A stretch of 64,000 bases of DNA from Natrinema sp. HArc-T2 (GCF_041821085.1 NZ_JBGUAZ010000001.1:372001-436000), one strand, 5' to 3'. Counted from the first letter of the stretch, positions 35,480-44,842 are shown. Translations and numbers: made by a program. The notes: a model not told the origin generated them from the sequence alone.

Positions 35480-35923
35480 ATGCCAGATAATAACAGCCAC
35501 AATTCGACCGACAAACAGATCGAAACGGACGGGGGTATGGCCGGACAACCCGCCCAGGCCCACCGAAATACCGACTACCTCAGCTCGGAGGTGAACCTCC
35601 TGAAGCCGAGCACGCTGTTCATGCGCGATCACCTGAAGCTCGTCTGGGGGACGTTCATTGTGTGGATGCTCGTTGTTTGGGGACCGGTGACGATGACGTG
35701 GATCGCACCGGACGTCATGACGCAGAGTATGCCAGGGCTCGGCTTCCCACTTCACTACTTCCTCATTGCGTTCGGTGCCCCGACCGGGGCATTGATCCTG
35801 TCGGCGGTCTACGCCCGCTCTCGGGACCAACTGGACGAAAAATACGGAATCGAGCCTGCCGCAGTCGGTAGCGACAGTGGAACAACGGACGCAGCAGCAA
35901 CCGACGGAGGTCGTGACCAATGA
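35480..35923 (+). CDS. DUF4212 small subunit of a sodium:solute symporter
   Basis: A 147-residue membrane protein with two predicted helices (about residues 56-78 WGTFIVWMLVVWGPVTMTW, and 90-112 LHYFLIAFGAPTGALILSAV). DUF4212 proteins are the small partners of VC_2705-type sodium:solute symporters. The first 40 residues are a flexible cytoplasmic tail. CTTTTTAAGG in the 54-base gap after acs2 provides a separate TATA box. It overlaps the symporter gene by 4 bases, so the pair is translationally coupled. Confidence 0.88.
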   Translation: MPDNNSHNSTDKQIETDGGMAGQPAQAHRNTDYLSSEVNLLKPSTLFMRDHLKLVWGTFIVWMLVVWGPVTMTWIAPDVMTQSMPGLGFPLHYFLIAFGAPTGALILSAVYARSRDQLDEKYGIEPAAVGSDSGTTDAAATDGGRDQ

Positions 35924-37593
35924 TGGTGCCGCTACAGGCCGAGGCGCTTGACATCTCGTTCAAGCTGATCCCGGCCATCATGATCTTCCTGATGATGGCA
36001 TCGTTCCTCGCCATCGGCTACGTGTTCAAAGTCGCCGACACCGAGGGCATGTGGGTCGCCGGTCGGGGTATCGGGAACATCGAGAACGGGATGGCGATCG
36101 GTGCCAACTGGATGTCGGCCGCCTCGTATCTCGGACTCGCGGGACTCGTTGCCCTCGCCGGGTTCTACGGACTGGCGTTCATCGTCGGCTGGACGACGGG
36201 CTACTTCGTGTTGCTCATCTTCCTGGCCGCACAAATGCGTCGGTTCGGCAAGTACACCGCACCCGACTTCGTCGGTGACCGCTTCAACTCGCCGGTCGCA
36301 CGAGCGCTTGCGGCCTTCACGACGCTGTTGATCGCGTACGTCTACTCGGTCGGACAGGCCCGCGGCATGGGGCTGGTGGGCCAGTACGTCTTCGGGCTCG
36401 ACATCATCCCGATGATCATCGTGATGATGACGATCACCGTCGGCTACCTGGCACTGTCTGGAATGCTGGGAGCGACGAAGAACATGGCCGTCCAATACGT
36501 CATCCTCATCGTCGCGTTCCTCGCGGGTGTGTACGTCGTCGGTTGGTCGCAGGGATACTCCACGGTGCTCCCCCAGATCGAGTACGGGGCGCTCTTCACC
36601 GAACTGGGCCGCCAGTTCTCGGAACCGTTCCTCGGCGACAACACGTTCTACCTCTGGGTGGCCACGGCGTTCTCGCTCATCGTCGGTACGTGCGGTCTCC
36701 CGCACGTGTTGGTTCGGTTCTATACGGTCCGGAGCGAGCGGACCGCTCGCTGGTCGACCGTCTGGGGCCTGTTCTTCATCTGCCTGCTATACTGGTCCGC
36801 GCCGGCAATGGCGGCCTTCGGCGTCGATCTCTTCGGAAATACCCAAGGAGCCGGTGCCTATGCGGCTGAGGGCGGCATGACGGGCGCGGAGGGCGACGTC
36901 ATCGTCGTGCTGGCCGCGCAGTTCGCCAATCTCCCGACGTGGTTCGTCGGACTCGTGGCCGCAGGGGCGATGGCCGCGGCCATCGCGACGACCGCCGGGC
37001 TGTTCATCACCGCCTCCTCGGCAGTCGCACACGACATCTACACCGAGCTGATCAACCCTGACGCGACCCAGCGCCAGCAGGTCCTCATCGGCCGCGCCAC
37101 CATCATCGTCATCGGCGCGCTGGTGACCGTCACTGCGTTCAACCCGCCGGCACTCATCGGCGAACTGGTCGCATACGCGTTCTCGCTGGCCGGGATCGTG
37201 CTGTTCCCGATGTTCTTCCTTGGTCTGTGGTGGGAGAACACCAACAAGCCGGGTGCGCTGGCCGGCATGTCCGCCGGTCTGCTCATCTGGATCACGTCGA
37301 TCATCAACAGCGTGCTGCCGACCTACATCGGCTTCCTGGCCGATATTGCTGGCGGTGAAGGGGCAGCTATCGTCCCCATCTATGCCCAGTACGTGCCGCC
37401 TATCGGGGCGGCGCTCGTTGGGACGCCGGCAGTGTTCATCATCACCATCGCCGTTTCGATGGTGACTGACGAACCACCGATGGAGACCAAACGACTGGTC
37501 CGGCAGTGTCACAGTCCCGAACCGATGGGCCAGCAACAGTCCGCACAGGACGTCGTGAGTACCGACGGCGGAGAACCACCTGCAGATGACTAA
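35920..37593 (+). CDS. Sodium:solute symporter (SSS family, VC_2705/ActP-like)
   Basis: A 557-residue transporter with about 13 membrane helices. GRGIGNIENGMAIGANWMSA is the SSS start-of-core motif, and the sodium-binding region ASSAVAHDIYTE is typical of family members carrying acetate or other short-chain monocarboxylates. Together with DUF4212, two acs genes and Usp genes, acetate or a related acid is the likely cargo, though pyruvate/lactate cannot be excluded. The ATG at 35920 or the next codon can serve as start. The stop overlaps a possible start of the following Usp gene. Confidence 0.88.
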   Translation: MMVPLQAEALDISFKLIPAIMIFLMMASFLAIGYVFKVADTEGMWVAGRGIGNIENGMAIGANWMSAASYLGLAGLVALAGFYGLAFIVGWTTGYFVLLIFLAAQMRRFGKYTAPDFVGDRFNSPVARALAAFTTLLIAYVYSVGQARGMGLVGQYVFGLDIIPMIIVMMTITVGYLALSGMLGATKNMAVQYVILIVAFLAGVYVVGWSQGYSTVLPQIEYGALFTELGRQFSEPFLGDNTFYLWVATAFSLIVGTCGLPHVLVRFYTVRSERTARWSTVWGLFFICLLYWSAPAMAAFGVDLFGNTQGAGAYAAEGGMTGAEGDVIVVLAAQFANLPTWFVGLVAAGAMAAAIATTAGLFITASSAVAHDIYTELINPDATQRQQVLIGRATIIVIGALVTVTAFNPPALIGELVAYAFSLAGIVLFPMFFLGLWWENTNKPGALAGMSAGLLIWITSIINSVLPTYIGFLADIAGGEGAAIVPIYAQYVPPIGAALVGTPAVFIITIAVSMVTDEPPMETKRLVRQCHSPEPMGQQQSAQDVVSTDGGEPPADD

Positions 37594-37597
37594 ACCA

Positions 37598-38059
37598 ATG
37601 TACGAACGAATACTCGTTCCGACTGACGGCAGCGAAACGTCCGAAGCGGCGGTCGATCACGCACTCGACCTCGCCGAACAGTATGGGGCCGAAGTCCACG
37701 CCCTGTACGTGGTCGATACCGACTCGATGAGCCTGAGCCTCGGTGCTGAACAGGTCGATCGCATCGAACAAGGCCAGTTCGGGGAGATGGGTGAAGTCCG
37801 AGAACGCGCCGAGCGTGCCACCGGTCACGTTGTCGACCGCGCCCAAGAGCGTGGCCTCGAGAGCGTCGAGAACGTCTCGGCGGGCAAACCCCACTCGCTC
37901 ATTTCGGACTATATCGACGAAAATGACATCGACCTCGTCGTCATGGGGTCGCACGGTCGGTCCGGCATCAAGCGTGCGCTTCTCGGCAGCGTCACTGAAC
38001 GGACGCTTCGGTCGACCCATATACCCGTTCTCGTCGTCGACGTCGAGGGACACGAATAG
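37598..38059 (+). CDS. Universal stress protein UspA family
   Basis: A 153-residue Usp starting MYERILVPTDGSETSEAAVD. The ATP motif GSHGRSGIKRALLGSVTERT is intact, so it should bind ATP. An ATG four codons upstream at 37586 overlaps the symporter stop and would couple translation; the shorter start matches the family. Usp genes commonly follow transporters in haloarchaea, perhaps as energy-sensing accessories. Confidence 0.88.
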   Translation: MYERILVPTDGSETSEAAVDHALDLAEQYGAEVHALYVVDTDSMSLSLGAEQVDRIEQGQFGEMGEVRERAERATGHVVDRAQERGLESVENVSAGKPHSLISDYIDENDIDLVVMGSHGRSGIKRALLGSVTERTLRSTHIPVLVVDVEGHE

Positions 38060-38369
38060 CGAACTGCCGTTTCTTTTGTGTGGTGTCACACCGTTGAGCG
38101 GCCGCGCTGTCGACGAGACGATCGCTGATACTCCAGGAGGATCACACCGATCGCATGCGAGCAGCCGTCTCGAGCGGTGAGAGATGTCACGACGCGACCG
38201 GGCCCCGCAGGCCGTTACCTGATACGGACTCCTGTCAGTCAGTGCCGGCGCACCCGCGACCCGTCCTGCGGGTGCGCCGGTAACTAGTGATAGCAAACCG
38301 TATGACAGTACGAAAAGAGCCAGTTGCTCCGTCGACTCGTGTCTTTCGAGGTGTACTTGCGAGCTCGAT
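38060..38369. other. 310-bp intergenic region between convergent genes
   Basis: It contains no credible coding frame. The notable content is the large imperfect palindrome at 38219-38304 described separately; the flanks are ordinary GC-rich spacer. Confidence 0.5.
38219..38304. repeat. 86-bp palindromic element with 13-bp perfect core
   Basis: The core CCGGCGCACCCGC (38245-38257) and its exact reverse complement (38268-38280) flank a 10-base loop. Outside the core the arms continue imperfectly: TGATACGG...CTGTCA on the left corresponds to a reversed CCGTATGA on the right, about 27 of 38 positions matching in total. The gene-poor location and graded similarity suggest a dispersed palindromic repeat, possibly also serving as a bidirectional terminator. 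It differs in sequence from the element at 6526. Confidence 0.6.
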
Positions 38370-38594
38370 CTATCGATTCTGCTGGTTGACCGCGATGTTA
38401 TAATTCCAGATAAGTCCGAAATACGCGACGATTCCAGCGAGCATACACCCGTAGTACGCCCACGTCGGCCCACCACCGGCGACGTAGAAGATCATCTCGA
38501 CGAGCGTCACCCAGACGATCGCAAACGCTAGATCTGTCAGCATTCCCCACCGCTCCTCGCGGGCAGTTTGCAGCCACTCTCGAACGCCTGTCAT
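38370..38594 (-). CDS. Small two-helix membrane protein
   Basis: A 74-residue protein starting MTGVREWLQTAREERWGMLT. Two hydrophobic segments (about residues 19-38, LTDLAFAIVWVTLVEMIFYV, and 44-64, WAYYGCMLAGIVAYFGLIWN) give a helical hairpin. The frame runs further upstream but is basic and serine-rich there because it crosses the cupin gene region. The stop leaves a polar NQQNR tail. Function unknown. Confidence 0.68.
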   Translation of the reverse strand: MTGVREWLQTAREERWGMLTDLAFAIVWVTLVEMIFYVAGGGPTWAYYGCMLAGIVAYFGLIWNYNIAVNQQNR

Positions 38595-38685
38595 CGACCC
38601 ATCACCCGGCTCGTAACGTCGTCCATTGTGAGACCGTTTCGCAGGGCCCCGGAAAAAGACTATCGACGTCTCACCACCCTGTCGG

Positions 38686-39051
38686 CTACTGCTCGTAGAA
38701 CTCGTCGACTTCGGCTGCCGGAAACGCCGGCGTTGCAGCGGAGACGTACTCGAGTGTTCGGTCACCAGTGTTCTCGAGGCCGTGTTCGGTGTTCGCCGGA
38801 ATGTGCACGAGATCGCCGGCCTCGACGGCGCGTTCCTCGTCGCCGACGGTCATGATACCGGTTCCAGCAAGGATGACGTAGGCCTGTTCCGGATCGTGCT
38901 CGTGGAGTACTTGCCGTGCACCCGGGTCGATATCGACCCAGGTGATCGTCAGCTCGGTCTCCGGGTCGTCGTGGCGTGAGTTGAGGATATGAGAGACCAG
39001 CCCATCGTTGCGAGTGAGTGCCGGCGCGTCGGATTTGTTCATTTTCCTCAT
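38686..39051 (-). CDS. Small cupin-domain protein
   Basis: A 121-residue single cupin. Motif 1 is visible around GARQVLHEHDPEQAYVILAG (metal ligands HxH and Glu-like positions) and motif 2 as GDLVHIPANTEHGLEN. A TATA element (reverse complement of TATAAAC at 39076-39082) lies 26-31 bases before the ATG at 39049-39051, fitting a leaderless start; an ATG three codons later is possible. Such cupins may be dioxygenases, isomerases or sensors. It is followed upstream by another, longer cupin gene in the same direction. Confidence 0.83.
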   Translation of the reverse strand: MRKMNKSDAPALTRNDGLVSHILNSRHDDPETELTITWVDIDPGARQVLHEHDPEQAYVILAGTGIMTVGDEERAVEAGDLVHIPANTEHGLENTGDRTLEYVSAATPAFPAAEVDEFYEQ

Positions 39052-39103
39052 GTTGGTATCGAATTGTGTTTGAGGTATAAACTTTGACAAGCCGATACTA
39101 TCG

Positions 39104-39580
39104 TCACTCCTCCCAGTACTCGGTCTCGTCGTCGATGTGGTAGTAGCCCTCGAGCGTCCGTTCCCCGCGACCGCCTGGCGGTGAGCCGACGAAGACACCG
39201 AACTTGTCTATCTCGGGGTAGACGGTGACGTCCGGTTCGTTCATCGTCGACATCGCGAGATACCGAAGGGGCTCTTCGCTGTCGTTGACGACGCGATGGC
39301 CACCGCGCTCGTTCGCTGGGAGGGAAACGTAATCGCCAGCCGCCAGGCCCTCGAGGCCGTCGTCAGTTTTGAGTTTGCCCTCGCCCGCCAGCACGTAGAG
39401 TGCCTCTTCGTTGGCCGTGTGGTAGTGGTAGGGCCACGAGCGCATGCCCGGCGGGAGTTCGTAGAGGCTACAGCCGAGTTCCGAGGCGTCGACGGCGCTC
39501 GAGAGTTCTTTCCGCCGAAACGTCGTCTCGTCGGGATCGTACGTCTTCCAGCCGATATCCGATTGGTTCGTCTTCTCCAT
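39104..39580 (-). CDS. Cupin-domain protein
   Basis: A 158-residue protein starting MEKTNQSDIGWKTYDPDETT. Cupin motif 1 appears as WPYHYHTANEEALYVLAGEG (HxH...E metal ligands) and motif 2 as GDYVSLPANERGGHRVVND. The C-terminal strand-rich tail (YYHIDDETEYWEE) is typical of haloarchaeal cupins related to sugar isomerases. The start at 39578-39580 has CTAATATG 27-34 bases before it. No substrate can be inferred. Confidence 0.83.
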   Translation of the reverse strand: MEKTNQSDIGWKTYDPDETTFRRKELSSAVDASELGCSLYELPPGMRSWPYHYHTANEEALYVLAGEGKLKTDDGLEGLAAGDYVSLPANERGGHRVVNDSEEPLRYLAMSTMNEPDVTVYPEIDKFGVFVGSPPGGRGERTLEGYYHIDDETEYWEE

Positions 39581-39636
39581 ACTACGGCTATTTGTGCCTT
39601 CTTTCACATATTAGTGCGGGCCGGTCCCGCCACACG

Positions 39637-40779
39637 TCAGGGACAGCCGATCGACGAGGCGATCTCGAGCAGCGGTGCATCGTCGGTGAGACTCGAGACT
39701 TCGTAGTTCAGTTCGTCACAGGTCCAGAACACGCTCTGAATCCGCCCATCGCGACGGTAGGCTGTGTGGCCGTCGAACTCGATTTCCTCGAGCACGTCGG
39801 GGCTGAACCGCTGGACCTCCCGGACGGCCACGTAGAGTTCGCGTGCGACCACGTTCGGATCGTTGTACCACAGCGTCGTCGTCGTCCCGAACCGCTCTGC
39901 TTTCTCGACGACGGTGACTCGATCGAGGGTGTACGACGCCGGGATCGCCGGCTCCGGCAGGTCGTACGGAGCGACGTCTGCGGCAGCCGCTCGCGACTCG
40001 AAGACGCCCAACGGCTTGCGTCCGTCGGTGACGACGGTCGCGTCGTTCGGCGGGTCGTACGTGAACGTTCCCGGCTCGAGCCCCACGTCGATCGCGAGAT
40101 CGGTGTACGTGACGGCCAGTTCGTGACGGGTTTCGCCGTCGATGCTGACCGTGTTTCGCTCCTTGATCGGATACCGATACTCGTCGTCGATCCAGACGGT
40201 CCGGGTGACGTCCATCGCGTCGGGATCGCCGGTCGCCCGGAGTGGCACGACGAAAGTCGTCTCTCCGACGACGAGACTGATCGCCGGCCCGATATCGTCG
40301 GTTGGTGGCTTCGTCTCGATAACGTGTGCTTCGCGACCGTCGATCATTTCACTCCCTTCGTAGCCGAGGCGGGACTCCTCGAGGAGGCTCTCGAGAACGA
40401 GCCGCGTCCGATCGGTATCGACCTTGTTCGGATGATACTGTTTGTCGACGATCGCTGTCGACGGGTTGTACTCCCATGTCGTGGCTCGGTTGGTCACGGT
40501 TACAGCACCAACTGGGACGTCGGGATCGGTCGACTCGCGGACCTCGATGCGCTGTTTGGCCGGCGGTTTGCGCGCGATGCGCTCGGTTCGTTCGACGGTC
40601 TCGTCGGGCGTTTCGACCGTCATCGTTCGACGGGCCTGCAGGTTGGTCATGCGGCGGCGTGTCTCGATCGCATCACGGACGAGGTCCTCGCTCGAGGGAG
40701 GATCGTCGCGACCCGGATAGCTGACACAGCCGGCGAGTGCGACCGTCGCTCCGACGGCGAGGATCCGCCGACGATTCAT
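39637..40779 (-). CDS. LolA-like lipoprotein
   Basis: A 380-residue secreted protein. The signal peptide MNRRRILAVGATVALAGCVS has a lipobox LAGC with C18, so it is a membrane-anchored lipoprotein. The mature part is beta-rich, with repeats of a LolA/YdcC-type pattern (TNLQARRTMTVETPDETVER, DGREAHVIETKPP, VWIDDEYRYPIKERN, TYTDLAIDVGLEPGTFTYDP). In haloarchaea this fold is annotated as outer-membrane-lipoprotein-sorting-like, although there is no outer membrane. It may shuttle lipids or sense envelope state. It is divergent from pepQ, with 100 bases between. Confidence 0.82.
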   Translation of the reverse strand: MNRRRILAVGATVALAGCVSYPGRDDPPSSEDLVRDAIETRRRMTNLQARRTMTVETPDETVERTERIARKPPAKQRIEVRESTDPDVPVGAVTVTNRATTWEYNPSTAIVDKQYHPNKVDTDRTRLVLESLLEESRLGYEGSEMIDGREAHVIETKPPTDDIGPAISLVVGETTFVVPLRATGDPDAMDVTRTVWIDDEYRYPIKERNTVSIDGETRHELAVTYTDLAIDVGLEPGTFTYDPPNDATVVTDGRKPLGVFESRAAAADVAPYDLPEPAIPASYTLDRVTVVEKAERFGTTTTLWYNDPNVVARELYVAVREVQRFSPDVLEEIEFDGHTAYRRDGRIQSVFWTCDELNYEVSSLTDDAPLLEIASSIGCP

Positions 40780-40881
40780 GCGAAAGCAATTACCATCAGT
40801 GGTGATAAGTCTGTAGGTTCGAACCGATTTCCGATCGCCGGGACCCCCGAGATTTTGTGCGCGGCTCTCACACGTCCAGTC

Positions 40882-42075
40882 ATGAACGTTGACGCCGATC
40901 TTTCCGCCCTTCGCGAATACCTCGCTGCTGCAGGGCTCGACGGCTACCTGATCGACGACGACGCCTCGGATTCAGACCAGCGGTACGTCTCGGGCTTTAC
41001 CGCACCGGATCTCTACCAGACGCTCGTCACGCGGGAGGGTATCCATCTGCTCGTCTCCGGACTCGAGTACGGTCGCGCGAGCGCCGAGGCGAACGCGGAT
41101 ACGGTCACCCGGCGGGCCGCCTATGACTACCAGCAACTGGTCGCCGAACACGGCCAGTACGAGGGGCGGATTCAGACGATCGCGGCCTTTCTCGCGGATC
41201 ACGACGTCGCCTCGATCGCCGTGCCACGCAGCTTTCCGACGGGGACCGCCGACGGACTCCGCGAGCACGGCCTCACGGTCACGGTCGAGTCCGACGGGAT
41301 CGTGACGGATATCCGCGCGAGTAAAACCGACTGGGAACTCGAGCAGATTCGGGCGAGCCAGCGGGCAAACGAGGCCGCCATGGCACGAGCCGAGGAGTTG
41401 ATCGCCACCGCGACGATCGAGGACGGAACCCTCGTTCACGACGGCGACCCACTCACCAGCGAACGTGTCACGGAGGATATCGAGATCACGCTGTTGCGCC
41501 ACGGCTGTGCGCTAGACGACACGATCGTCGCCTGCGGGGCCGACGGTGCGGATCCCCACGACCGAGGTAGCGGGCCGCTTGAGGCCGACGAACTGATCGT
41601 GATCGACATTTTCCCCCGCGATAAGGAGACTGGCTACCACGCCGACATGACCCGCACGTTCGCCCGCGGCGATCCGGGTGCGGAGGCCAGCCGGCGCTAC
41701 GAGGTCACCCGCGAGGCCTACGAGGCCGCCCTCGAGACCGTCGAGGCTGGCGTCACCGGCGCTGCCGTCCACGGCGCGGCCTGCGATGTGATCGAGGACG
41801 CGGGCTACGCGACGCTTCGGAGTGATCCGACCACCGAGACCGGCTTTATCCACAGCACCGGCCACGGCGTCGGGCTGGACATCCACGAACAGCCAAGTGT
41901 GTCGTCGGCTGGCGGCGAGCTCCAGCCGGGCCACGTGATCTCGATCGAACCCGGAATCTATGACCCTGCAGTCGGTGGCGTCCGCATCGAGGATCTGATC
42001 GTCGTCACCGAAGACGGCTACGAGAATTTGACCGACTATCGCGTGGGGCTCGACCCCGTCGCGGACTCGCGTTAG
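40882..42075 (+). CDS. pepQ: Xaa-Pro aminopeptidase/prolidase (M24 family)
   Basis: A 397-residue two-domain metallopeptidase. The N-terminal creatinase-like domain starts MNVDADLSALREYLAAAGLD. The C-terminal pita-bread domain has all five metal ligands: Asp in VIDIFPR, Asp in YHADMTRTF, His in STGHGVGLDIHE, Glu in SIEPGIYD and Glu in VRIEDLI. It cleaves N-terminal residues before proline or Xaa-Pro dipeptides. The stop overlaps the convergent aldo/keto reductase by 4 bases. A very long upstream extension of the frame (from 39400) is a shadow of the lipoprotein gene. Confidence 0.9.
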   Translation: MNVDADLSALREYLAAAGLDGYLIDDDASDSDQRYVSGFTAPDLYQTLVTREGIHLLVSGLEYGRASAEANADTVTRRAAYDYQQLVAEHGQYEGRIQTIAAFLADHDVASIAVPRSFPTGTADGLREHGLTVTVESDGIVTDIRASKTDWELEQIRASQRANEAAMARAEELIATATIEDGTLVHDGDPLTSERVTEDIEITLLRHGCALDDTIVACGADGADPHDRGSGPLEADELIVIDIFPRDKETGYHADMTRTFARGDPGAEASRRYEVTREAYEAALETVEAGVTGAAVHGAACDVIEDAGYATLRSDPTTETGFIHSTGHGVGLDIHEQPSVSSAGGELQPGHVISIEPGIYDPAVGGVRIEDLIVVTEDGYENLTDYRVGLDPVADSR

Positions 42076-43082
42076 CGATAGCCGCCGTCGTCCGTGCCGC
42101 GAGCATCGTCGATTCGGTCGAACTGCTCGTCGCTCAACTCGAGGTCGACTGCGCCGACGTTTTCTTCGAGTTGGTCCGGGGTGCGTGCGCCGACGATCGG
42201 CACGCAGGTAAAGCGGTCCTGATCCATCAGCCATCGCAGGGAGACCTGTGCGGGCGTCGCGTCGAGGTCGTCGGCGACGGATTCGACGGCTTCGAGCACT
42301 TCCCAGGCCGTCGCGCTCGTATACCGATCCTCGAACAGGTCGGTGAGGCTGGCCCGCGAGCCGTCCGGCGCGACAACGGTCCCGTCCTCGTCGCGCTCGT
42401 ATTTTCCGGTGAGGAAGCCGCCGGCAAGCGGCGAGTACGGACAGACCGCGATGTCCTGATCCGCACAGACGTCGAGGTAGTCGCCGACATCGTCCGTATC
42501 GGCCGCGTTGAACATCGGCTGGGTTACGTCGAATCGCTCGAGGCCCTCGACGTCGCTCGTCCACAGCGCTTTGGTGAGTTTCCAGGCGGCCATGCTCGAG
42601 GCGCCCAGGTGGTTGACTTTCCCCTCGCGGACGAGGTCGGTGAGTGTCCGCAGGGTCTCTTCGATGGGGGTGTCGTCGTCCCAGCGGTGGATGTAGTACA
42701 GATCGAGGTAGTCGGTTCCCAGTCGCTCTAGGGTCCCCTCGATCTGGGCGCGGATATGTTTACGTCCGAGCCCGGAGTCGTTCGGCCCGGGTTCGCCCCA
42801 GCCGTCGAAGGGGAAGTAGACCTTCGAGGCGATGACGAAGTCCTCGCGGTCGTGGTCTGCGAGCCACTCGCCGATCCACTCCTCGCTGGTGCCGTCGGGA
42901 TCGCCGTAGACGTTGGCCGTGTCGATGAAGTTGATCCCGTGGTCCCAGGCAGCGTCGAGAAGTTCGTGGGCTTCTTCGCGTTCCGTTTCGACGATGCCGC
43001 CGGTCTCGCGACCGAAGCGCCAGGTGCCGAAACAGAGTCGCGAGACCGTCGTGCCCGTGTTACCGAGCGTGGTGTACTCCAT
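42072..43082 (-). CDS. Aldo/keto reductase
   Basis: A 336-residue NADPH-dependent TIM-barrel oxidoreductase. MEYTTLGNTGTTVSRLCFGT is the family start; the catalytic Asp/Tyr are in FIDTANVYGDPDG, the Lys in FVIASKVYFPF and the His in LYYIHRWDDDTP. SPLAGGFLTGKYER and the C-terminal VPIVGARTPDQLEENVGA bind cofactor. It fits the bacterial-type AKR11/12-like group found in haloarchaea; the substrate is unknown. The start at 43080-43082 begins at the conserved strand; longer frames are Arg-rich. Confidence 0.9.
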   Translation of the reverse strand: MEYTTLGNTGTTVSRLCFGTWRFGRETGGIVETEREEAHELLDAAWDHGINFIDTANVYGDPDGTSEEWIGEWLADHDREDFVIASKVYFPFDGWGEPGPNDSGLGRKHIRAQIEGTLERLGTDYLDLYYIHRWDDDTPIEETLRTLTDLVREGKVNHLGASSMAAWKLTKALWTSDVEGLERFDVTQPMFNAADTDDVGDYLDVCADQDIAVCPYSPLAGGFLTGKYERDEDGTVVAPDGSRASLTDLFEDRYTSATAWEVLEAVESVADDLDATPAQVSLRWLMDQDRFTCVPIVGARTPDQLEENVGAVDLELSDEQFDRIDDARGTDDGGYR

Positions 43083-43210
43083 AGCTGGGGTTCGGCGGCG
43101 ACCGCCAAAACGGGTTTGGAAGCGGTGATCGCCCGCTGACGGGTCCGCTCGAAGCCACTCGAGAGCGCCGTTTCCGAAGTTACAAATCGCTTGCCGGTCA
43201 CCTCCCGGTG

Positions 43211-44842
43211 ATGAATTACTGGTGGCGTCGAATCGTGCTCTCACTGGTTGCCGTTTTCGTTCTCGTGTTCGTCTATGCCGGCATCTATCAGGCCGGAATG
43301 GCCGCCTTCGAGGGGGTGAACATGTCGTACTTCGAGGCGCTTCAGTTCGTGATCGAAGCGCTGACGACCGCCGGCTTCGGCGGCGATTCAGCCGACTGGC
43401 AGAGCGTCCCGACGAATCTGATGGTGATCGCGATGAACCTCACCGGCGTCCTGCTCGTCTTCCTCGCGCTGCCACTGCTCGTCGTCCCGCTGTTCCAACA
43501 GGCGCTCGAGGATCGACCGCCCGAGTCCACTGACCTCACTGACCACGTCGTCATCTGCTCATACACGCCGCGGTCTGACGTGCTCGCGGACGAGCTCGAG
43601 GCGGCGAACGTCCCCTACGTCTTCATCGACGACGATCCCGAACTCGTGGTCGAACTCGACAACGGGGGAGTCGACGCCATCCACGGCGAACTCGATCAGG
43701 CGGAAACACTTCGGGCAGCAAACGTCACCGATGCCCGTGCGCTCGTCACTGACATCGATGCCGAGACCAACGCGATGGTGATCCTCACTGCCCGCGAACT
43801 CTCGAGCGAGCTGACGATCGTCAGCGTCGCCGAGGACGAAGACGTCGCGAGTTACCACCGCTACGCCGGAGCCGACGAGATCGTCCGCCCACGGCGGGTG
43901 CTCGGACAGAGCCTTGCCACGAAGGCGACGACGACGATCTCGGCCGAGCTTCGGGACACGATCGCGCTCAGCGAGGACTTCACGGTGACCGAACTGCTCG
44001 TCAAGGAACACAGCGATCTCGTCGGCCAGACGATTTCCGAGTCGGGAATCAGAGATCGAATGGGAGTCACCGTCATCGGCGCGTGGTTCAACGGTGAGTT
44101 CGTCCCTGTTCCCGGCCCCGACGACGTAATCGACGACAACACGATCTTGCTCGTCGCGGGTCGTCGTGACGACCTCACGGAACTGAAATCGCGAACGGTG
44201 TCGAGCCTGCCACGCCGCCCAAACCGAGTAGTCGTGGGCGGTTACGGCGTCGTCGGTCGAACCGCGGTGGAAACGCTGGCTGCAAACGACGTCGCTACGT
44301 TCACCATCGATACCGCCGACGAAGACGGGGTCGATATCGTCGGCAGTGTCACCGACGAAGCAGTCCTGGAGACGGCGGGTGTCTCCGACGGCCAGTCGGT
44401 CGTGTTGACCCTCGACGACGATGCGGCATCGATCTACGCGACGCTGGTGATCAAGCAAATGGCGCCGAGCGTCGAAATCATCGTTCGAGCGAACGAAACC
44501 GAGAACATTCCGAAGTTCTACCGGGCCGGCGCGGAGTACGTCCTCTCGCTCTCGACAGTGACTGGTCGAATGCTCGCGTCCGCGCTGATCGAGGACGAAG
44601 AGATCCTCACGCCGGAGACACAGTTCGAACTCGTCCGGACGACCGCGCCGAAAATCGTCGGTCGAAGTCTCGGGGACGTCGACCTGCGGGCACGGACCGG
44701 ATGTACCGTCGTTGCGGCCGAGCGCAACGGCGACCTACTGACCGACCTCGGACCGGACTTCGTCGTCCGCGAGGACGACGTGTTGATCGTCGCGGGGAGT
44801 GACGAGGCGATCAATCGGTTCGTCGCGGTCGCAACGAGTTAG
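43211..44842 (+). CDS. Two-helix potassium-channel-like protein with two RCK (TrkA-N/TrkA-C) units
   Basis: A 543-residue fusion. Residues 8-30 and 72-94 are membrane helices around a pore loop LTTAGFGGDSADW; the filter reads T-A-G-F-G-G-D instead of TVGYGD. After it follow TrkA-N (HVVICSYTPRSDVLADELEA), TrkA-C, then a second TrkA-N (NRVVVGGYGVVGRTAVETLA, a dinucleotide-binding GxGxxG) and TrkA-C. The first Rossmann motif is degenerate (CSYTPRSD), so only the second probably binds nucleotide. Haloarchaea need tight K+ control. The ATG at 43211 was chosen over a GTG codon in front. Confidence 0.87.
   Translation: MNYWWRRIVLSLVAVFVLVFVYAGIYQAGMAAFEGVNMSYFEALQFVIEALTTAGFGGDSADWQSVPTNLMVIAMNLTGVLLVFLALPLLVVPLFQQALEDRPPESTDLTDHVVICSYTPRSDVLADELEAANVPYVFIDDDPELVVELDNGGVDAIHGELDQAETLRAANVTDARALVTDIDAETNAMVILTARELSSELTIVSVAEDEDVASYHRYAGADEIVRPRRVLGQSLATKATTTISAELRDTIALSEDFTVTELLVKEHSDLVGQTISESGIRDRMGVTVIGAWFNGEFVPVPGPDDVIDDNTILLVAGRRDDLTELKSRTVSSLPRRPNRVVVGGYGVVGRTAVETLAANDVATFTIDTADEDGVDIVGSVTDEAVLETAGVSDGQSVVLTLDDDAASIYATLVIKQMAPSVEIIVRANETENIPKFYRAGAEYVLSLSTVTGRMLASALIEDEEILTPETQFELVRTTAPKIVGRSLGDVDLRARTGCTVVAAERNGDLLTDLGPDFVVREDDVLIVAGSDEAINRFVAVATS

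Noticed and set aside
39400-40881. Upstream extension of the pepQ frame by about 490 codons
   Set aside because: It runs antisense through the lipoprotein gene and a cupin gene; the real peptidase starts at the family-typical MNVDADLSAL.
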